In this document: positions 4,897-5,525 of the stretch, in pieces
How the letters are laid out: each line of letters starts with the position of its first letter
Numbering within the stretch: the first letter of the stretch is position 1
Assembly (NCBI GenBank): GCA_041580155.1
Contig: JBFGEI010000224.1
Coordinates: 1 to 5,525 of the forward strand
DNA length: 5,525 nucleotides
Source of the DNA: Limimaricola sp041580155
GTDB taxonomy: Bacteria; Pseudomonadota; Alphaproteobacteria; Rhodobacterales; Rhodobacteraceae
Direction of reading: 5' to 3'
Made by a program: the position numbers and the translations under genes
The notes under the pieces: model-generated
Seen by the model: only the letters and a program-made list of their open reading frames with translations
The model's database searches: none
Told to the model about the DNA's origin: nothing

Positions 4897-5525
4897 ATGC
4901 ATGACGAGATCAGCGTTCTGGTTCTGGGGGCCTCATACGGCTCGCTTATCGCGATAAAGGCGCTTGCGGCGGGCAACCGCGTGACGCTCGTCGGCCGCGC
5001 CGACGAGGTCGCGGTGATCGAGAGCGAGGGCATCACCGTCGAGATCCCGGGCGGCGGTTCGACGCCGCCGTTCGAGCTTGTGTCGGCCGAATTGCCGGGG
5101 CGGCTTCACGGCTGCCTGCCCGGCGACGCCAACCCGTCGGCGCATGACCTGGTGGTGCTGGCGATGCAGGAGCCGCATTTCCACGATCAATCGGTCCAGG
5201 CGCTGATGCGGCGGGTCGGCGAATCCGGCAAGCCGTGCCTGTCGGTGATGAACATGCCGCCGCCGCCCTACCTGCGGCGCATTCCCGGGCTTCAGGGGCT
5301 GCGGCTCGACGGCTGCTACACCGCCCCCGAGGCATGGGACGGCATCGCGCAGGATCGGCTGACGCTGTGCAGCCCGGACCCGCAGGCGGCGCGGCTGCCG
5401 GACGGGCCGCTGAACCGGCTCAAGGTCGGCTTGGCCACCAACTTCCGGGCGGCGGCCTTCGACGGCGGCGGCGACACCGACCTGCTGCGCGACTTCGCCG
5501 CCGGGCTGAACGACGCGCGGGTGCA
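4897..5525 (+). CDS. Ketopantoate reductase (ApbA/PanE)-like oxidoreductase, N-terminal part
   Basis: The first 209 codons are present and the gene runs off the window; family members usually have about 290-330 residues. The N-terminus, ISVLVLGASYGSLIAIKAL, is a Rossmann nucleotide-binding strand-loop-helix, followed by RVTLVGR (28-34), where the Arg suits NADPH binding. DLVVLAMQ (84-91) and LSVMNMPPPPYL (115-126) correspond to the DLVILAVK and LQNG regions of ketopantoate reductases, with Asn119 in the place of the substrate-binding Asn. Lys176 and the TNFRAAAF segment lie near where the catalytic Lys is expected, but that alignment is uncertain. The glycine loop (GASYGS) is shorter than the usual GxGxxG. 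The classical reaction is NADPH-dependent reduction of 2-dehydropantoate to pantoate, on the route to CoA. The departures suggest a different 2-oxo acid or opine-like substrate. The start is fixed by AGGAGG at 4884-4889. Confidence 0.78.
   Translation, partial: MHDEISVLVLGASYGSLIAIKALAAGNRVTLVGRADEVAVIESEGITVEIPGGGSTPPFELVSAELPGRLHGCLPGDANPSAHDLVVLAMQEPHFHDQSVQALMRRVGESGKPCLSVMNMPPPPYLRRIPGLQGLRLDGCYTAPEAWDGIAQDRLTLCSPDPQAARLPDGPLNRLKVGLATNFRAAAFDGGGDTDLLRDFAAGLNDARV

Noticed and set aside
3810..4904. 364-codon open frame on the plus strand overlapping the TE region
   Set aside because: The TE and beta-sandwich motifs are in the main frame. The alternative product is disordered Arg/Ala/Gly-rich sequence, and its end overlaps the start of the reductase-like gene.
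4713..5335. Several minus-strand frames opposite the reductase-like gene
   Set aside because: The plus-strand frame has a perfect ribosome site and Rossmann-fold motifs. The minus frames have neither.

Overview
The window comes from a GC-rich bacterial chromosome or large replicon. Codon third positions in the genes are overwhelmingly G or C. The GC-rich coding style, the AT-richer leader and the GTTAACC-type motif fit an alphaproteobacterium (for example a Rhodobacterales- or Rhodospirillales-like organism). That placement is inferred from composition and general appearance, not from a diagnostic marker gene.

Layout. Bases 1-53 may be the last codons of an upstream gene. Bases 54-420 form a non-coding leader with a 7-bp tandem repeat, an A-rich tract, and an imperfect hairpin containing GGTTAACC. 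Bases 421-4755 are one large gene on the + strand encoding a 1444-residue single-module nonribosomal peptide synthetase (NRPS). A 141-bp intergenic region follows, with two GC-rich inverted repeats, a plausible sigma70-type promoter and a very good Shine-Dalgarno sequence. From 4897 to the window edge runs the first 209 codons of a protein resembling the ketopantoate reductase (ApbA/PanE) family.

The NRPS is the centre of interest. Its order is condensation (C) - adenylation (A) - carrier (T/PCP) - thioesterase (TE) - C-terminal beta-sandwich (Ig/NBR1-like) domain. The core motifs of C, A and T are intact, so it should be able to activate an acid, tether it on Ser1006 and release a product. 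Three things set it apart. The TE-like domain has Cys1212 where the nucleophilic Ser normally sits, Glu1239 where the catalytic Asp normally sits, and a very short lid region. The substrate pocket of the A domain lacks the usual Asp at position 235. The protein ends in a domain more familiar from sugar- or surface-modifying enzymes. Together these suggest a small, unusual product, perhaps an ester, amide or strained ring, that cannot be named from sequence.

The downstream reductase-like gene appears to have its own promoter. It may be a pathway partner or an unrelated neighbour. No phosphopantetheinyl transferase, transporter, regulator, transposase, tRNA, rRNA or CRISPR array is visible.
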